Source: Sphingopyxis sp. HIX
Lineage (GTDB): Bacteria; Pseudomonadota; Alphaproteobacteria; Sphingomonadales; Sphingomonadaceae
NCBI RefSeq assembly: GCF_001468285.1
Contig: NZ_LNSB01000001.1
Span: 186,001-250,000, forward strand
Length of the DNA stretch: 64,000 nt
Reading direction: 5' to 3'
Below the pieces are notes generated by a model that was given only the letters and a program-made list of their open reading frames with translations, had not been told where the DNA came from and did not search any database. This document shows, piece after piece, positions 1 to 9,617 of this stretch. The translations under genes were made by a program, and so were the position numbers. How positions within the stretch are numbered: the stretch's first letter is position 1; every line of letters starts with the position of its first letter.

Positions 1-998
1 GCGGCCGCGAGCCCGCCGGCACCGGTGGGCATGAAATCGCCGCGGCGAAGGGATCGACGCTTGCGCGGATTCGCGCGCGCGGAACGCTCAATTGCGCAAT
101 TCATACGGGGCAGCTCGGCATGTCCTATCTCGACAAACGCGGACGCTGGCAGGGCTTCTTCGTCGATTACTGCCGGGCGCTCGCCGCTGCGGTCCTCGGC
201 GATGCCCGCAAGGTCCGGTTCATGCCGGTCGCCTCGAACAAGCGCTTCACGATCGTGCAGACGGGCGAGGCCGACGTCCTGTCGCGGACGACGACATGGA
301 CGCTGACGCGCGACACCGACCTCGGGGTGAATTTCGTCGGCACCATGTATTATGACGGGCAGAGCTTCCTGGTGCCCCGGCGATCGGGTGTGCGGCTTCC
401 GACGGATCTCGATGGCGCATCGATCTGCATCACCAAGGGGACGACCTCCGAACTCAACACCGCCGAATATTTCGAGCGCAAGGGGCTGCGTTTCCAGTCC
501 GTCGTGTTCGAGAATCCCGAGGAAGCCAAGCTCGCCTTCTTTGCCGGGCGGTGCGACGCAATGACCACCGATGCCTTCACGCTGACGGTGATCCGCCTGG
601 CCGACACCGCGCATCCCGACGATTATGTGGTGCTGCCCGAGCGGCTCACCAAAGAACCGGTCGGCCCAGTCGTGCGCAGCGACGACGAGCAATGGTACGA
701 GATCAACAAATGGGTGCTGAACGCGCTCTTCGCTGCCGAGGAAATGGGGGTCACCCGCGCGAATGCCGCGCGCATGCGGATGGCCTCGCGCGACCCTGAA
801 GTGCGCAAGATGCTCGGCGGCTTGCCCGGATTCGGCAAGTCGCTCGGCCTTGACGATGACTGGGCGTACCGGGCAATCGAGGCGACCGGCAATTATGGCG
901 AAATCTTCGACCGGCACATTACGCCGCTCGGCGTCGAACGCGGACAGAATAAGCTCTATCGGGACGGCGGGCTGATCTACCCGTTGCCGATGCGATGA
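1..998 (+). CDS. aapJ: Amino-acid ABC transporter substrate-binding protein, 5' partial
   Basis: Periplasmic binding protein of the AapJ/BztA type, which captures polar L-amino acids for an ABC importer. The frame is open from base 3 to the left edge, so the true start and signal peptide lie outside; about 331 residues are visible, close to the mature family length. The visible start carries the family pattern ARGTLNCAIHTG, then DKRGRWQGFFVDYCRA and a GDARKV segment. A start at the ATG at 120 would cut off the conserved first strand, so it is rejected. The stop overlaps the next start by four bases (ATGA), showing translational coupling to the permease. The exact ligand cannot be read from sequence. 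Confidence 0.85.
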   Translation, partial: GREPAGTGGHEIAAAKGSTLARIRARGTLNCAIHTGQLGMSYLDKRGRWQGFFVDYCRALAAAVLGDARKVRFMPVASNKRFTIVQTGEADVLSRTTTWTLTRDTDLGVNFVGTMYYDGQSFLVPRRSGVRLPTDLDGASICITKGTTSELNTAEYFERKGLRFQSVVFENPEEAKLAFFAGRCDAMTTDAFTLTVIRLADTAHPDDYVVLPERLTKEPVGPVVRSDDEQWYEINKWVLNALFAAEEMGVTRANAARMRMASRDPEVRKMLGGLPGFGKSLGLDDDWAYRAIEATGNYGEIFDRHITPLGVERGQNKLYRDGGLIYPLPMR

Positions 999-3187
999 CT
1001 CATAAACACAGGCGGCTTGCCATCGCTGCGTTACCCTGGCTGCTGATCGCGGGCGGGCTTGTGGTCGCCTACGGCCTGTTTGCGACATTGGCGGACAATC
1101 TCGCGGACCGAAACATCCGGACGGGGTTCGGTTTCCTGTTCGACCGGGCGGGTTTCGCGATTGGCGAAACGCTGATTGCTTACGCGCCGGGCGATTCCTA
1201 TGCCGCGGCGCTGGCGGTGGGTCTTCTCAACACGCTCCTGATATCGGCGCTCGGCATCATCTTCTCGACCTTGCTCGGCCTCGCGGTCTGCATGGCGCGC
1301 CTGTCGTCCAACTGGCTGCTTGCGAGGCTCTCCGGCCTTTATATCGAGCTGGTTCGCAATATTCCGCTGCTGCTCCAGATGTTCGTCTGGTACGCCGCGC
1401 TGCTGTTCGGTCTGCCCGGACCCGGCCCGGGCGCCGTCGGACCGTTCGACCTCGATAATCGGGGATTGCACCTCCCCGCGCTCTCCTTGGCCGATCCGGG
1501 ACGGCCGGTCTTTCTCATCGCGATCGTCGCCTGTGCGATCCTGCTGGGTGCCGTGCGGCGAGGAGCCGTTCGCACGCGCACTGCGCTGGCCTTCGCCGGC
1601 ATCTCCCTGGTGCCGCTCTTGCTGTGGGGCGGGATCGATCTGCCGCGGGCGGGGCGCTTCGGAACCGTCGGCGGATTGTCGCTCTCCACGGAGTTTCTGA
1701 CGCTGGTCGCCAGCCTTTCGGTCTATGCCTCGGCCTATCTGGCCGAGATATTCCGCGGCGCGATCCTCGCCGTTCCCGCAGGGCAGAGCGAGGCCGCCAA
1801 AGCGCTCGGCCTGTCGCCCGCGCAAACAATGGGACGGATCGTGATGCCGCAAGCGCTGCGCATCGCCATACCGCCGATGACGAGCTGGCATCTCAACACG
1901 ATCAAGAACAGCTCCCTGGGGGTCGCGATCGGATATCCCGAATTTGTCTCGGTGGTCGATACCGTCATCAGTCAGACAGGGCAGGCGATCGAGGGCGTCG
2001 GCCTGATCGTCGCGACCTTCCTGCTGCTTTCGCTATCCTTGTCGTTCGTCACCGGCCTCTATGCCCGCCAGTTGGGCTGGAGCGTCGCCGGGCAGCCCGG
2101 CCGGAGCATCCAGTCGGCGCCCCTCGAACCCTTTCCGCTGCGCTCGGCGACCGCCTGGCCGTCGTGGATACGGCGCAATCTGTTCAGAGGAGGACGCCAG
2201 TCGATACTCACCATCGCGATCCTCGCCATGACCGCGGCTTTCGCCGGCAAGGGGCTCTCGTGGCTGCTGTTCGACGCGACCTTCGCCGGGGGCGCGGCCG
2301 ATTGCCGTTTGGCCAGCGGTGCTTGCTGGCCATTCCTCCGCGAAAATGCGCGGCTGATATTGTTTGGCACCTATCCCGAAGCCGAGCAGTGGCGGTCCGC
2401 AGCAGCGGCGGCCGCGCTGCTTTCATGCCTTGCCTTCTCCTTCGTCCCGCGATTCTGGCGCAGCCGCCTCGGGCTTGTCTGGCTCGGCGCAATCGCCGTG
2501 GCGGTACTTCTGCTACGAGGAGGATTCGCGGGCCTTTCCTATGTCCCGATGGAGAAGTGGAGCGGCCTGCCGGTCACATTGCTGCTCGCGAGCCTTGCGG
2601 TGGTCGGCGCTTTTCCATTGGCTATACTCCTCGCGTTCGGCCGCAGGTCGGCGCGGCGCGGCATTCGCTGGCCGAGCGTCGCCTTCATCGAGCTGGTTCG
2701 CGGAACGCCGCTGATCGGAGTGCTCTTCCTCGCTGCGGTCCTGTTCCCGCTGTTCGTGCCCTCCTATCTCTCGATCGACAGCCTGCCGCGCGTCCAGCTC
2801 GCGCTCATATTCTTCACTGCCGCCTATATGGCCGAGGTCATCCGGGGCGGCCTGCTGGCGGTTCCCGTCGGGCAAGCCGAGGCCGCGCATGCTCTTGGCC
2901 TCACCAAATGGCAGGCGCGGCGCCATATCCTGTTGCCGCAGGCGCTGAAAGTCAGCGTGCCGGGGCTGGTCAACACTTCGATCAGCGAGGTCAAGAACAC
3001 GACGCTCGTCCTCATCGTCGGCGTCTTCGATTTGTTGCAGACGACCCGCCTCTCCTACGTCGAGGCGCAATGGCGACCCTATTTCGCCGAAGCCTATCTT
3101 TTTACCGGGACAATCTTTTTCCTCCTCTGTTTCTCCCTGTCCCGGCTCAGCATGAAGATCGAACGGAAACTAAACTATGCAGGATAA
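995..3187 (+). CDS. Fused amino-acid ABC transporter permease (AapQ-AapM-like)
   Basis: A 730-residue inner-membrane protein with two complete permease halves of the His/Glu/Gln/Arg/opine family. The first half spans about residues 1-365, the second about 400-730. Each half has the ATPase-contacting EAA loop: EAAKALGLSPAQ near residue 265 and EAAHALGLTKWQ near residue 630. AapQ and AapM are normally separate proteins of about 400 and 380 residues. Here they share one frame with a short polar linker (roughly 365-395) and no internal stop, so this is a genuine fusion or a sequencing error that removed a stop. The 3' end overlaps the lyase gene by 11 bases. Confidence 0.85.
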   Translation: MTHKHRRLAIAALPWLLIAGGLVVAYGLFATLADNLADRNIRTGFGFLFDRAGFAIGETLIAYAPGDSYAAALAVGLLNTLLISALGIIFSTLLGLAVCMARLSSNWLLARLSGLYIELVRNIPLLLQMFVWYAALLFGLPGPGPGAVGPFDLDNRGLHLPALSLADPGRPVFLIAIVACAILLGAVRRGAVRTRTALAFAGISLVPLLLWGGIDLPRAGRFGTVGGLSLSTEFLTLVASLSVYASAYLAEIFRGAILAVPAGQSEAAKALGLSPAQTMGRIVMPQALRIAIPPMTSWHLNTIKNSSLGVAIGYPEFVSVVDTVISQTGQAIEGVGLIVATFLLLSLSLSFVTGLYARQLGWSVAGQPGRSIQSAPLEPFPLRSATAWPSWIRRNLFRGGRQSILTIAILAMTAAFAGKGLSWLLFDATFAGGAADCRLASGACWPFLRENARLILFGTYPEAEQWRSAAAAAALLSCLAFSFVPRFWRSRLGLVWLGAIAVAVLLLRGGFAGLSYVPMEKWSGLPVTLLLASLAVVGAFPLAILLAFGRRSARRGIRWPSVAFIELVRGTPLIGVLFLAAVLFPLFVPSYLSIDSLPRVQLALIFFTAAYMAEVIRGGLLAVPVGQAEAAHALGLTKWQARRHILLPQALKVSVPGLVNTSISEVKNTTLVLIVGVFDLLQTTRLSYVEAQWRPYFAEAYLFTGTIFFLLCFSLSRLSMKIERKLNYAG

Positions 3188-4424
3188 TCACGACAGAAAA
3201 TGGCCCGGGGAGCCGGCAAGCCCGAAAGGGCACGCCTGGCAGGACCCGACGCGTGCCGTTCACGGCGGTCCCCGCCCGCGCGATCAGCGGGGCCTCATCA
3301 ATCCGCCCGTCGATCGAGCCTCCACCATTATCTACGGCAGCGTCGAGGCCTATATGGACCGGCACCAGGGTCTCTACGATGAGGTCATCTATGGCCTGTA
3401 CGGAACGCGAACGACCTTTGCGCTCGCCGAGGCCGTCAGCGAACTCGAAGGCGGCTGCGCCACCGTCATCACCTCGTCTGGAACCAGCGCGATCGCGCTA
3501 GCCCTCACGGCTTTCGTGGCCGGGGGCGATCATCTGCTCGTTGCGGATTGCGTCTATGGGCCGACCCGCAAGTTTCTGACCGACGTTCTCGCGCGCTTCG
3601 GGGTCGAGGTGGAATATTTCCGGCCCGATATCGGAGCGGAGATTGCCGGGCTGTGCCGCAGCAACACCCGGCTCATCTACATGGAGACCCCGGGCTCGCA
3701 GACATTCGATATGATCGACGTCCCCGCGATCACGGCGGTTGCACGCAGCCGGGGCATATTGACCGCTCTCGACAACACCTGGGCGACGCCGCTTTTCTTC
3801 AAACCGTTGGCCCATGGGGTCGACATCTCGCTTGCTTCGGCAACCAAATATCTCTCGGGGCACTCCGACTGTCTGCTCGGCACGATGACCGCCGCCAGCG
3901 ATGCCGTCTACCGCCAGCTCAAGGATGCGGCGGCGCGCTGGGGCAACTGCGCGAGTCCCGACAATTGCTATCTCGTCCACCGGGGCATCAGGACGCTCGA
4001 TGCCCGCCTTGAACGCCACCAGCGTACCGCGGCGACGCTGATCGAATGGTTCGCCCAGCAACCCGAAGTGGTCGCGGTCCGCTATCCGGCCCATCCTTCC
4101 GATCCCGGCCATGCGATCTGGAAGCGGGATTTCACCGGAGCGTCCGGATTGTTCGGTGTTCAGCTCGATGGTCTTACCCCTCCGGAAACCAGCGCCTTTT
4201 TCAACGAATTCTCGCTGTTCCAGCTCGGTTCGAGTTGGGGCGGCTTCGAAAGCCTCGCGGTTCCGGCGTGGCCCGCTCCGATCCGCGATTTTCCCAATGG
4301 CGAGGCAGATGGGGCGCTGATCCGTATTCACGCCGGCCTCGAAGCGCCGCAGGATCTGATCGCCGACCTCGCCGCAGCCTTCGCGCGGGTACGGGCGATA
4401 CGCGGCCGGGGGCAGGCGTCATGA
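3177..4424 (+). CDS. metC: Cystathionine beta-lyase-like PLP enzyme (MetC family)
   Basis: A 415-residue enzyme of the Cys/Met-metabolism PLP family, the group that cleaves C-S bonds of cystathionine and related thioether amino acids. The PLP lysine is Lys224 in [16 protein letters not shown]; the phosphate-site segment [11 protein letters not shown] and LDNTWATP are also present. Length matches MetC. It sits between the permease and ATPase genes of an amino-acid importer, overlapping both (11 and 4 bases), which suggests it acts on what that importer brings in. The substrate is inferred only: cystathionine, lanthionine-like or other S-conjugates are possible, and a gamma-lyase or sulfhydrylase role is not excluded. 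Confidence 0.8.
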   Translation: MQDNHDRKWPGEPASPKGHAWQDPTRAVHGGPRPRDQRGLINPPVDRASTIIYGSVEAYMDRHQGLYDEVIYGLYGTRTTFALAEAVSELEGGCATVITSSGTSAIALALTAFVAGGDHLLVADCVYGPTRKFLTDVLARFGVEVEYFRPDIGAEIAGLCRSNTRLIYMETPGSQTFDMIDVPAITAVARSRGILTALDNTWATPLFFKPLAHGVDISLASATKYLSGHSDCLLGTMTAASDAVYRQLKDAAARWGNCASPDNCYLVHRGIRTLDARLERHQRTAATLIEWFAQQPEVVAVRYPAHPSDPGHAIWKRDFTGASGLFGVQLDGLTPPETSAFFNEFSLFQLGSSWGGFESLAVPAWPAPIRDFPNGEADGALIRIHAGLEAPQDLIADLAAAFARVRAIRGRGQAS

Positions 4425-5173
4425 CCGATGCCTCGGGCCACGCGGCCGTCAGCTTGCGGCAGGTCGACAAATATTATGGCGCCTATCATGCCCTCCGCTC
4501 GATCGACCTCGAAATCGCCCCGCGCGAGCGGATCGTGATTTGCGGCCCTTCAGGCTCCGGCAAATCGACGCTCATTCGCTGCATGAACAGGCTCGAGGTG
4601 CCCGACTCCGGTGCCGTCCTGATCGAGGGAACCAGGATAACCGACGCGTCGCGAGAGGCCGTTGCGGCGCTCCGCGCCATTGGCATGGTTTTTCAGCAGT
4701 TCAATCTGTTCCCGCACAAGACGGTGCTGGAGAATTGCACCCTCGCGCCCGTCCTGCTCGGCGGCTTGTCTCTTCCGGAGGCGGAGGCGCGCGCCATATC
4801 CTATTTGGACAAGGTGAGGATTGGCGACCAGGCGGGCAAATATCCGGGGCAGCTCTCGGGAGGGCAGCAACAGCGGGCCGCGATAGCCCGCGCTCTGGCG
4901 ATGGAGCCCCGGATTCTTCTCTTCGACGAGCCGACATCGGCGCTCGATCCCGAGATGATCAAGGAGGTACTCGATGTGATGACGTCCCTTGCCGGCGAAG
5001 GACGGACGATGGTGTGCGTGACGCACGAAATGGGATTCGCGCGCGAGGCGGCCGATCGCATGCTTTTCATGGATCAGGGCCAGATCATCGAAGACGCAAG
5101 GCCGGCAGATTTTTTCGCCGCGCCGAAAAGCGAACGCGCACGGACCTTTCTCGAACAGATACTTTCGCATTGA
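4421..5173 (+). CDS. aapP: Amino-acid ABC transporter ATP-binding protein
   Basis: A 250-residue cytoplasmic ATPase that energises the fused permease. Walker A is GPSGSGKS at residues 42-49, the signature LSGGQQQR is near 145, and Walker [13 protein letters not shown] is near 165-176, followed by the TVTHEMGF-type switch (here CVTHEMGF). The ATG at 4421 is chosen because it overlaps the upstream stop as ATGA and gives the standard family length; the same frame is open upstream but would add non-homologous sequence from inside metC. It is the last gene of the four-gene operon. Confidence 0.92.
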   Translation: MTDASGHAAVSLRQVDKYYGAYHALRSIDLEIAPRERIVICGPSGSGKSTLIRCMNRLEVPDSGAVLIEGTRITDASREAVAALRAIGMVFQQFNLFPHKTVLENCTLAPVLLGGLSLPEAEARAISYLDKVRIGDQAGKYPGQLSGGQQQRAAIARALAMEPRILLFDEPTSALDPEMIKEVLDVMTSLAGEGRTMVCVTHEMGFAREAADRMLFMDQGQIIEDARPADFFAAPKSERARTFLEQILSH

Positions 5174-5401
5174 GCGGCTCAAGTCGGTCGCGCCCCCAAG
5201 CTGTGCCGACCCACTTAATCATGTCATTTCATAAGCAAGCCGAGGGAGGGGCCCGCCGGCTCCTTGCGCGAAAAGGCTCAGGCCGGAAAAAATTTCAAAA
5301 TTGATGAGGGGTAGAGCTTTGGGGTGCGTATCTAGTAGGTATCGTGCGCCCGGAATTTACTTCATAACCAATTGATATGATTCAATAAATTCCTATTGAC
5401 C

Positions 5402-5411
5402 TGTATATACA
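5402..5411. promoter_or_regulatory. Putative HutC/GntR-type operator upstream of the TonB receptor
   Basis: TGTATATACA is a perfect 10-bp palindrome containing GTATATAC, an exact match to the HutC-subfamily core GTMTAKAC. It lies in an AT-rich part of the 285-bp gap after the ABC operon, directly after a TTGAC that could be a -35 element, and 48 bases before the receptor start. A second match lies before the GntR gene at 10415-10422. Binding is inferred from the consensus. The rest of the gap (5174-5401) shows nothing else recognisable. Confidence 0.6.
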
Positions 5412-5458
5412 TTTGATGCTCTCTGAGGGGAATCAGCCAACCATCAGGGGGTTTCGCT

Positions 5459-8164
5459 ATGATGACCAGGACAATTTTGCTCGCCAGCGCCGCAGCGGTC
5501 GCGACCTTTGCAACGCCAGCGCTCGCGCAGAGCGATGCTGCGACGCAGTCACCCGCCGCGGAGGATGCTCCGAACGGATCGGACATCGTCGTGACCGGCT
5601 CGCGCATTCGTCGCCAGGATCTCGCGGGCGTCGGCCCCGCGACCGTCGTGTCGGCCGAGCAGATCGAGAACACCGGCGTCGTCAATATCGAGACGGTGCT
5701 GCAGCGCCTTCCCGCCAACGCCGGCTTCGCAGGCAACCAGACCTCCGCCTATTGGGCGAACAATGGATATGGCACGGCGCAGGTGAACCTGCGCGGTCTC
5801 GGCATCAAGCGCACGCTTGTTCTGCTCAACGGCCGCCGCCTCGTCGCGGGCGGCACCGGCGCGAACTCCTCGCCCGATCTTAACATGATCCCGGTCGCGG
5901 CGCTCGCGCGCACCGATGTGCTCAAGGACGGCGCCTCGGCGATCTATGGCGCCGACGCGATGGCGGGCGTGGTCAACCTCGTGACCCGCACTGACTATGA
6001 AGGCCTCGGCCTCAGCGTGCGCCAAGGCATCACCGAAAAGGGCGATGGCTCGGACTTCACCGCCGACCTCCTGTGGGGCGTCCGCAACGATCGCGGCGGT
6101 TTCATGGCGGCGGTCACCTATCAGAAGACGAGCGCGGTCAATATGGCAACGCGCGCGCCTTGCTCGCTTGCCGAAACCACGCCCGGCATGCTGAGCTGCG
6201 TGAACAGCGCCTCGACGATCGGCGGCCGCGCGGTGCTGCCGAACGGCCAGCAGATCAACTTCAATCAGGTGCTGGGCGGTAACGGCAACTTCTTCGAGCC
6301 GTACAGCGCTGCCAAGCACAACTTCAACTCGAACCCGTTCCTCAACGCGGTGAGCCCGGTCGAGCGCGTGAGCACGGCGTTTTTCGCCGACTATGACATC
6401 ACTGACAATATCGAGGCGTTCGGCGAATTCCTTTACACCTTCCGCAAGTCGAATCAGATCGCGACGCCCGGAACGCTGCGCAACCTCTCGATCGCGGCGA
6501 GCAATCCCACCAATCCGACGGGGCAGAATATCGTCCTCATCCAGCGCCGCCTCGCCGAGCCCGGCCCGCGCCAATTCTTCCAGGAAACCGATACCTGGCA
6601 GGGTACGTTTGGCCTCCGCGGCAAGCTCTCTAACGATTGGGGATGGGAAATCGCGGGCGCCTTCGGCCGCAACACCGCGGTCGATGGTTCGACCAACATC
6701 GCCAATCTCGAGCGAGTGGCGAATTCCCTCGATACGACCAAGTGCAGTCTTGCTGCCGGTGCCACGATCCCCTGCGCCGACTATCTCGGGTTCGGCGACC
6801 TGACCCCGGAGGTTCTCGACTATATCCTGTTCACGTCGCGCGACCGCGGCGGCAACGAGCTTGCGACGGTCACCGCCGATATCAACGGCGATCTCTTCAA
6901 GCTGCCCGCAGGCCCCGTCTCCTTCGCGGCGGGTGTCGTCTATCGCAAGGAAAAGGGTTGGCGCGATCCCGATCCGCTGACGGTGCTCGGTATTGCCAAC
7001 ACCAACCAGCAGGATCCGATCTCCGGAACGAGCACGGCGAAGGAAGCCTATCTCGAACTGTCGGTGCCCGTTCTGGCCGACACACCCTTCTTCCAGTCGC
7101 TTACCCTCGACGGCGCGGTTCGCTACTCGAACTACGACCTGTTCGGCAGCGACTGGAACTACAAGGGGAGCGTCGACTGGGTCATCAATGACAGCTTCCG
7201 CCTGCGCGGCACCTACGGCACCGGCTTTCGCATTCCGAACGTCCCCGAATTGTTCGGCGGCGTCTCCGAGGGCAATCTGACGACCACCGACCCCTGCTCG
7301 CGCTATTCGACCAGCGGCAATGCGACACTGATCGCCAATTGTCAGGCGTCGGGCGTGCCGGCCAATTATGTTCAGCTCGGTACAACGATCCTGACAACGG
7401 TCGGCGGCAACGAGAATCTGAAACCCGAAAGCTCGACGACCTGGGCCGTCGGGACGGTGATTTCACCGAAGGGACTGGTTCCGGGACTCTCGCTCACTGC
7501 CGACTGGTTCGACATCAAGATCAAGGATGCGATCCGTGCTATTCCGGGCTCGACAAAGCTCAGCATTTGTTATGCGAGCCAGAATCTTTCGCATCCCTTC
7601 TGCGAAGATTTTACCCGCAGCCCGTTGACCGGCGAGGTTACCTTCCTCTCCGCGCAACCGATCAACACGGGCCGCGAAGAAATGAACGGCCTCGATCTGG
7701 GTCTCGTTTACAACAATGACATCGGCAGCGTGAACGTCTCGCTCGACGTCAACGTGACCTATCTCAACAAATATGTGGTCCTGCCTTTCCCCGGCGGCGC
7801 GCCGATCGACTTCGACGGCTTTATCGGCGGCGGCAATGGCGGCTATCCGAAATGGCGCGGCTATGGCGTGCTGACCGCTGAAAAGGACGGGGTCAGCGCG
7901 ACCTGGTCGACCCAGTGGATCGGCAAGGCGACCGACTTCAATGCGGCCCCCGGCGACATCGGCTACAGCACGCCGAATGTCTTCTACCACAATCTCCAGG
8001 TCGCTTTCGAAATCGACGAGAAGACCCGGTTCCAGGTCGGTGTCGACAATCTTTTCGATCGCAAGGCGCCCTATATCCAGAGCTTCACCGATGCGAACAC
8101 CGACACGATGACCTATGACCTGCTCGGACGGCGTTTCTACGTCGGCTTCCGCACCGCGTTCTGA
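5459..8164 (+). CDS. TonB-dependent outer-membrane receptor
   Basis: A 901-residue receptor that would import a ligand across the outer membrane using TonB energy. The signal peptide covers about residues 1-24, ending PALAQ. The plug domain follows (DIVVTGSRIRRQD, then VNLRGLGIKRTLVLLNGRR), and the beta barrel ends in the typical aromatic terminus FYVGFRTAF. Two ATGs lie in tandem at 5459 and 5462; a GGGGG stretch 7-12 bases upstream could serve either. It starts a transcription unit with the two PepSY genes and has a HutC-type operator in its leader. Ligand unknown; a peptide, amino-acid derivative or metal chelate fits the neighbours. Confidence 0.92.
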   Translation: MMTRTILLASAAAVATFATPALAQSDAATQSPAAEDAPNGSDIVVTGSRIRRQDLAGVGPATVVSAEQIENTGVVNIETVLQRLPANAGFAGNQTSAYWANNGYGTAQVNLRGLGIKRTLVLLNGRRLVAGGTGANSSPDLNMIPVAALARTDVLKDGASAIYGADAMAGVVNLVTRTDYEGLGLSVRQGITEKGDGSDFTADLLWGVRNDRGGFMAAVTYQKTSAVNMATRAPCSLAETTPGMLSCVNSASTIGGRAVLPNGQQINFNQVLGGNGNFFEPYSAAKHNFNSNPFLNAVSPVERVSTAFFADYDITDNIEAFGEFLYTFRKSNQIATPGTLRNLSIAASNPTNPTGQNIVLIQRRLAEPGPRQFFQETDTWQGTFGLRGKLSNDWGWEIAGAFGRNTAVDGSTNIANLERVANSLDTTKCSLAAGATIPCADYLGFGDLTPEVLDYILFTSRDRGGNELATVTADINGDLFKLPAGPVSFAAGVVYRKEKGWRDPDPLTVLGIANTNQQDPISGTSTAKEAYLELSVPVLADTPFFQSLTLDGAVRYSNYDLFGSDWNYKGSVDWVINDSFRLRGTYGTGFRIPNVPELFGGVSEGNLTTTDPCSRYSTSGNATLIANCQASGVPANYVQLGTTILTTVGGNENLKPESSTTWAVGTVISPKGLVPGLSLTADWFDIKIKDAIRAIPGSTKLSICYASQNLSHPFCEDFTRSPLTGEVTFLSAQPINTGREEMNGLDLGLVYNNDIGSVNVSLDVNVTYLNKYVVLPFPGGAPIDFDGFIGGGNGGYPKWRGYGVLTAEKDGVSATWSTQWIGKATDFNAAPGDIGYSTPNVFYHNLQVAFEIDEKTRFQVGVDNLFDRKAPYIQSFTDANTDTMTYDLLGRRFYVGFRTAF

Positions 8165-8175
8165 GGGTAATCGAT

Positions 8176-8880
8176 ATGGCGATCCGTTGGCCGCTGCTCG
8201 TCCGGCGAACGCATAAATGGCTGGCCTTGGTGGTCGGCGTCCAGGCGCTGCTCTGGACGCTGACCGGCTTCTACATGGTGGTCGTGCATATCGACACCAT
8301 CCATGGCGACCATCTCGTGCGCGCGCCGATGGTTCAGCCCTTCGACCTCGCGGGCCTCGCGCCGCCGTCGCGGATCGTTGCGGCCGCGCCCGGTGCGTCC
8401 GAGGTTCGCTTGCAGCGGTTCTTCGATCGCCCCGTCTGGCGCGCTGAAACTCCCGAAGGGGCGCGGCTGTTCGATGCCCGCTCGGGTGCGCCGCTGCCTG
8501 CGCTTACCGAGTCCCAGGTCCGCGAGCAGGCGCGGCGCATCTACACCGGCGACGGCAAGATCGTGTCGGTGCGGCTGTTGACCGAAGCGCCACAGGAAAT
8601 GCAGTCGCGCAAGCCGCCCTATTGGCAGGTCGAGTTCGAGGGCTGGAACCGCCCGACGCTCTATCTGTCGCCGACGACCGGTGAGCTTATCTCGCGCCGG
8701 CACGCATTGTGGCGCGTGTTCGACTTCGCGTGGATGCTCCACATCATGGACTATGATGAGCGGACCGACGTCAACAACCCGTTGCTCCGCGTCGCGACCT
8801 GGAGCGTCTTCGCGATGGCGATCAGCGGGGCGTGGTTGCTGATCTGGTCCTTCAAACGCCGCAAGAGGAAGCAGGCATGA
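8176..8880 (+). CDS. PepSY-type inner-membrane protein 1
   Basis: A 234-residue membrane protein of the PepSY-associated type. An N-terminal helix begins RRTHKWLALVVGVQALLW, a periplasmic central part follows, and a C-terminal helix follows WMLHIMDYDERTDVNNPL. It lies 11 bases after the receptor stop and overlaps the next gene by ATGA, so the three genes form one unit. Members of this family accompany TonB receptors for siderophores and related metal ligands and are thought to act in the inner membrane, possibly in reduction or release; the reaction is not established here. It shares two framing motifs with the next gene. Confidence 0.8.
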   Translation: MAIRWPLLVRRTHKWLALVVGVQALLWTLTGFYMVVVHIDTIHGDHLVRAPMVQPFDLAGLAPPSRIVAAAPGASEVRLQRFFDRPVWRAETPEGARLFDARSGAPLPALTESQVREQARRIYTGDGKIVSVRLLTEAPQEMQSRKPPYWQVEFEGWNRPTLYLSPTTGELISRRHALWRVFDFAWMLHIMDYDERTDVNNPLLRVATWSVFAMAISGAWLLIWSFKRRKRKQA

Positions 8881-9611
8881 AACGCATCCGACTGACGCCG
8901 CTCTTCTTCCGGCGCATCCACAAATGGGTCGGGCTGATCCTGGGTCTCCAGTTCCTGCTCTGGGCGCTCAGCGGATCGGTGATGGCGCTGCTCGACAAGG
9001 ATAAGGTCGGCGGGCACGGCGGCGGGATGTCGCATGCGCATCCACTGCCACCGGGGGAATATTTCGACGTGGCGGCCCTGCCGCGCGGCGAACCTGTCAC
9101 GGGCGTGATCCTTCGCGATCTCGGAACCCGGCCGGTCTATGAAGTGCGCTCCGCAAAAGGCGTCCGTCTCGTCGACGCGACAAGCGGCGAGCACATCCGG
9201 GTCGACGAGGCCATGGCGCGCGAAGTCGCCTCCATGATGAACGAGGCGCCGATCCGAGAGGTGAGCGTAATCGCCAAGCCGAACCTCGAATCGCGCGATC
9301 ATGAGGGGGCGATGTGGCGCGTCGATTTCGCGGACGACGAGAACAGCAGCGCCTATGTCTCGCTCGATACCGCCCGCTTTCTCGTGATGCGCGGCGATAC
9401 CTGGCGCACATGGGACTTCTTCTGGATGCTCCACAATATGGACTATATCAACCGGTCGAGCTTCAACCACCCGCTGATCATCTTCGTCGCCTTCGGTGTA
9501 CTATGGCTGTCGGGAACCGGCTTCTACCTGCTGTTCAAAAGCTTCAGCAAAGCCGACTTCCGTTGGCTGCGCCGGCGCCGCAAGCCGGTCGTGGTCACCC
9601 GCACCGGCTGA
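8877..9611 (+). CDS. PepSY-type inner-membrane protein 2
   Basis: A 244-residue paralogue of the preceding protein. Both start R(T/I)HKW followed by GVQ/GLQ and LLW, and both end WMLH(I/N)MDY with an N-x-PL turn before the last helix, so a tandem duplication is likely. This copy has a histidine-rich segment, GGHGGGMSHAHPLPPG, after the first helix, which could bind metal. The start at 8877 is chosen because it overlaps the previous stop (ATGA) and aligns with the paralogue. It ends six bases before the convergent GntR gene. Confidence 0.8.
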   Translation: MKRIRLTPLFFRRIHKWVGLILGLQFLLWALSGSVMALLDKDKVGGHGGGMSHAHPLPPGEYFDVAALPRGEPVTGVILRDLGTRPVYEVRSAKGVRLVDATSGEHIRVDEAMAREVASMMNEAPIREVSVIAKPNLESRDHEGAMWRVDFADDENSSAYVSLDTARFLVMRGDTWRTWDFFWMLHNMDYINRSSFNHPLIIFVAFGVLWLSGTGFYLLFKSFSKADFRWLRRRRKPVVVTRTG

Positions 9612-9617
9612 CCGGCC

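Noticed and set aside
1-8. GCGGCCGC at the very start as a cloning scar
   Set aside because: It is an 8-bp rare-cutter site in GC-rich DNA and the reading frame of the binding protein runs through it normally.
4046-4420. Upstream extension of the ABC ATPase
   Set aside because: The frame is open but lies inside metC in another frame and encodes no family sequence; the ATGA overlap at 4421 marks the start.
5174-5401. A terminator after the ABC operon
   Set aside because: GC-rich stretches and A-runs exist near 5245-5300, but no clean stem followed by a T run was found.
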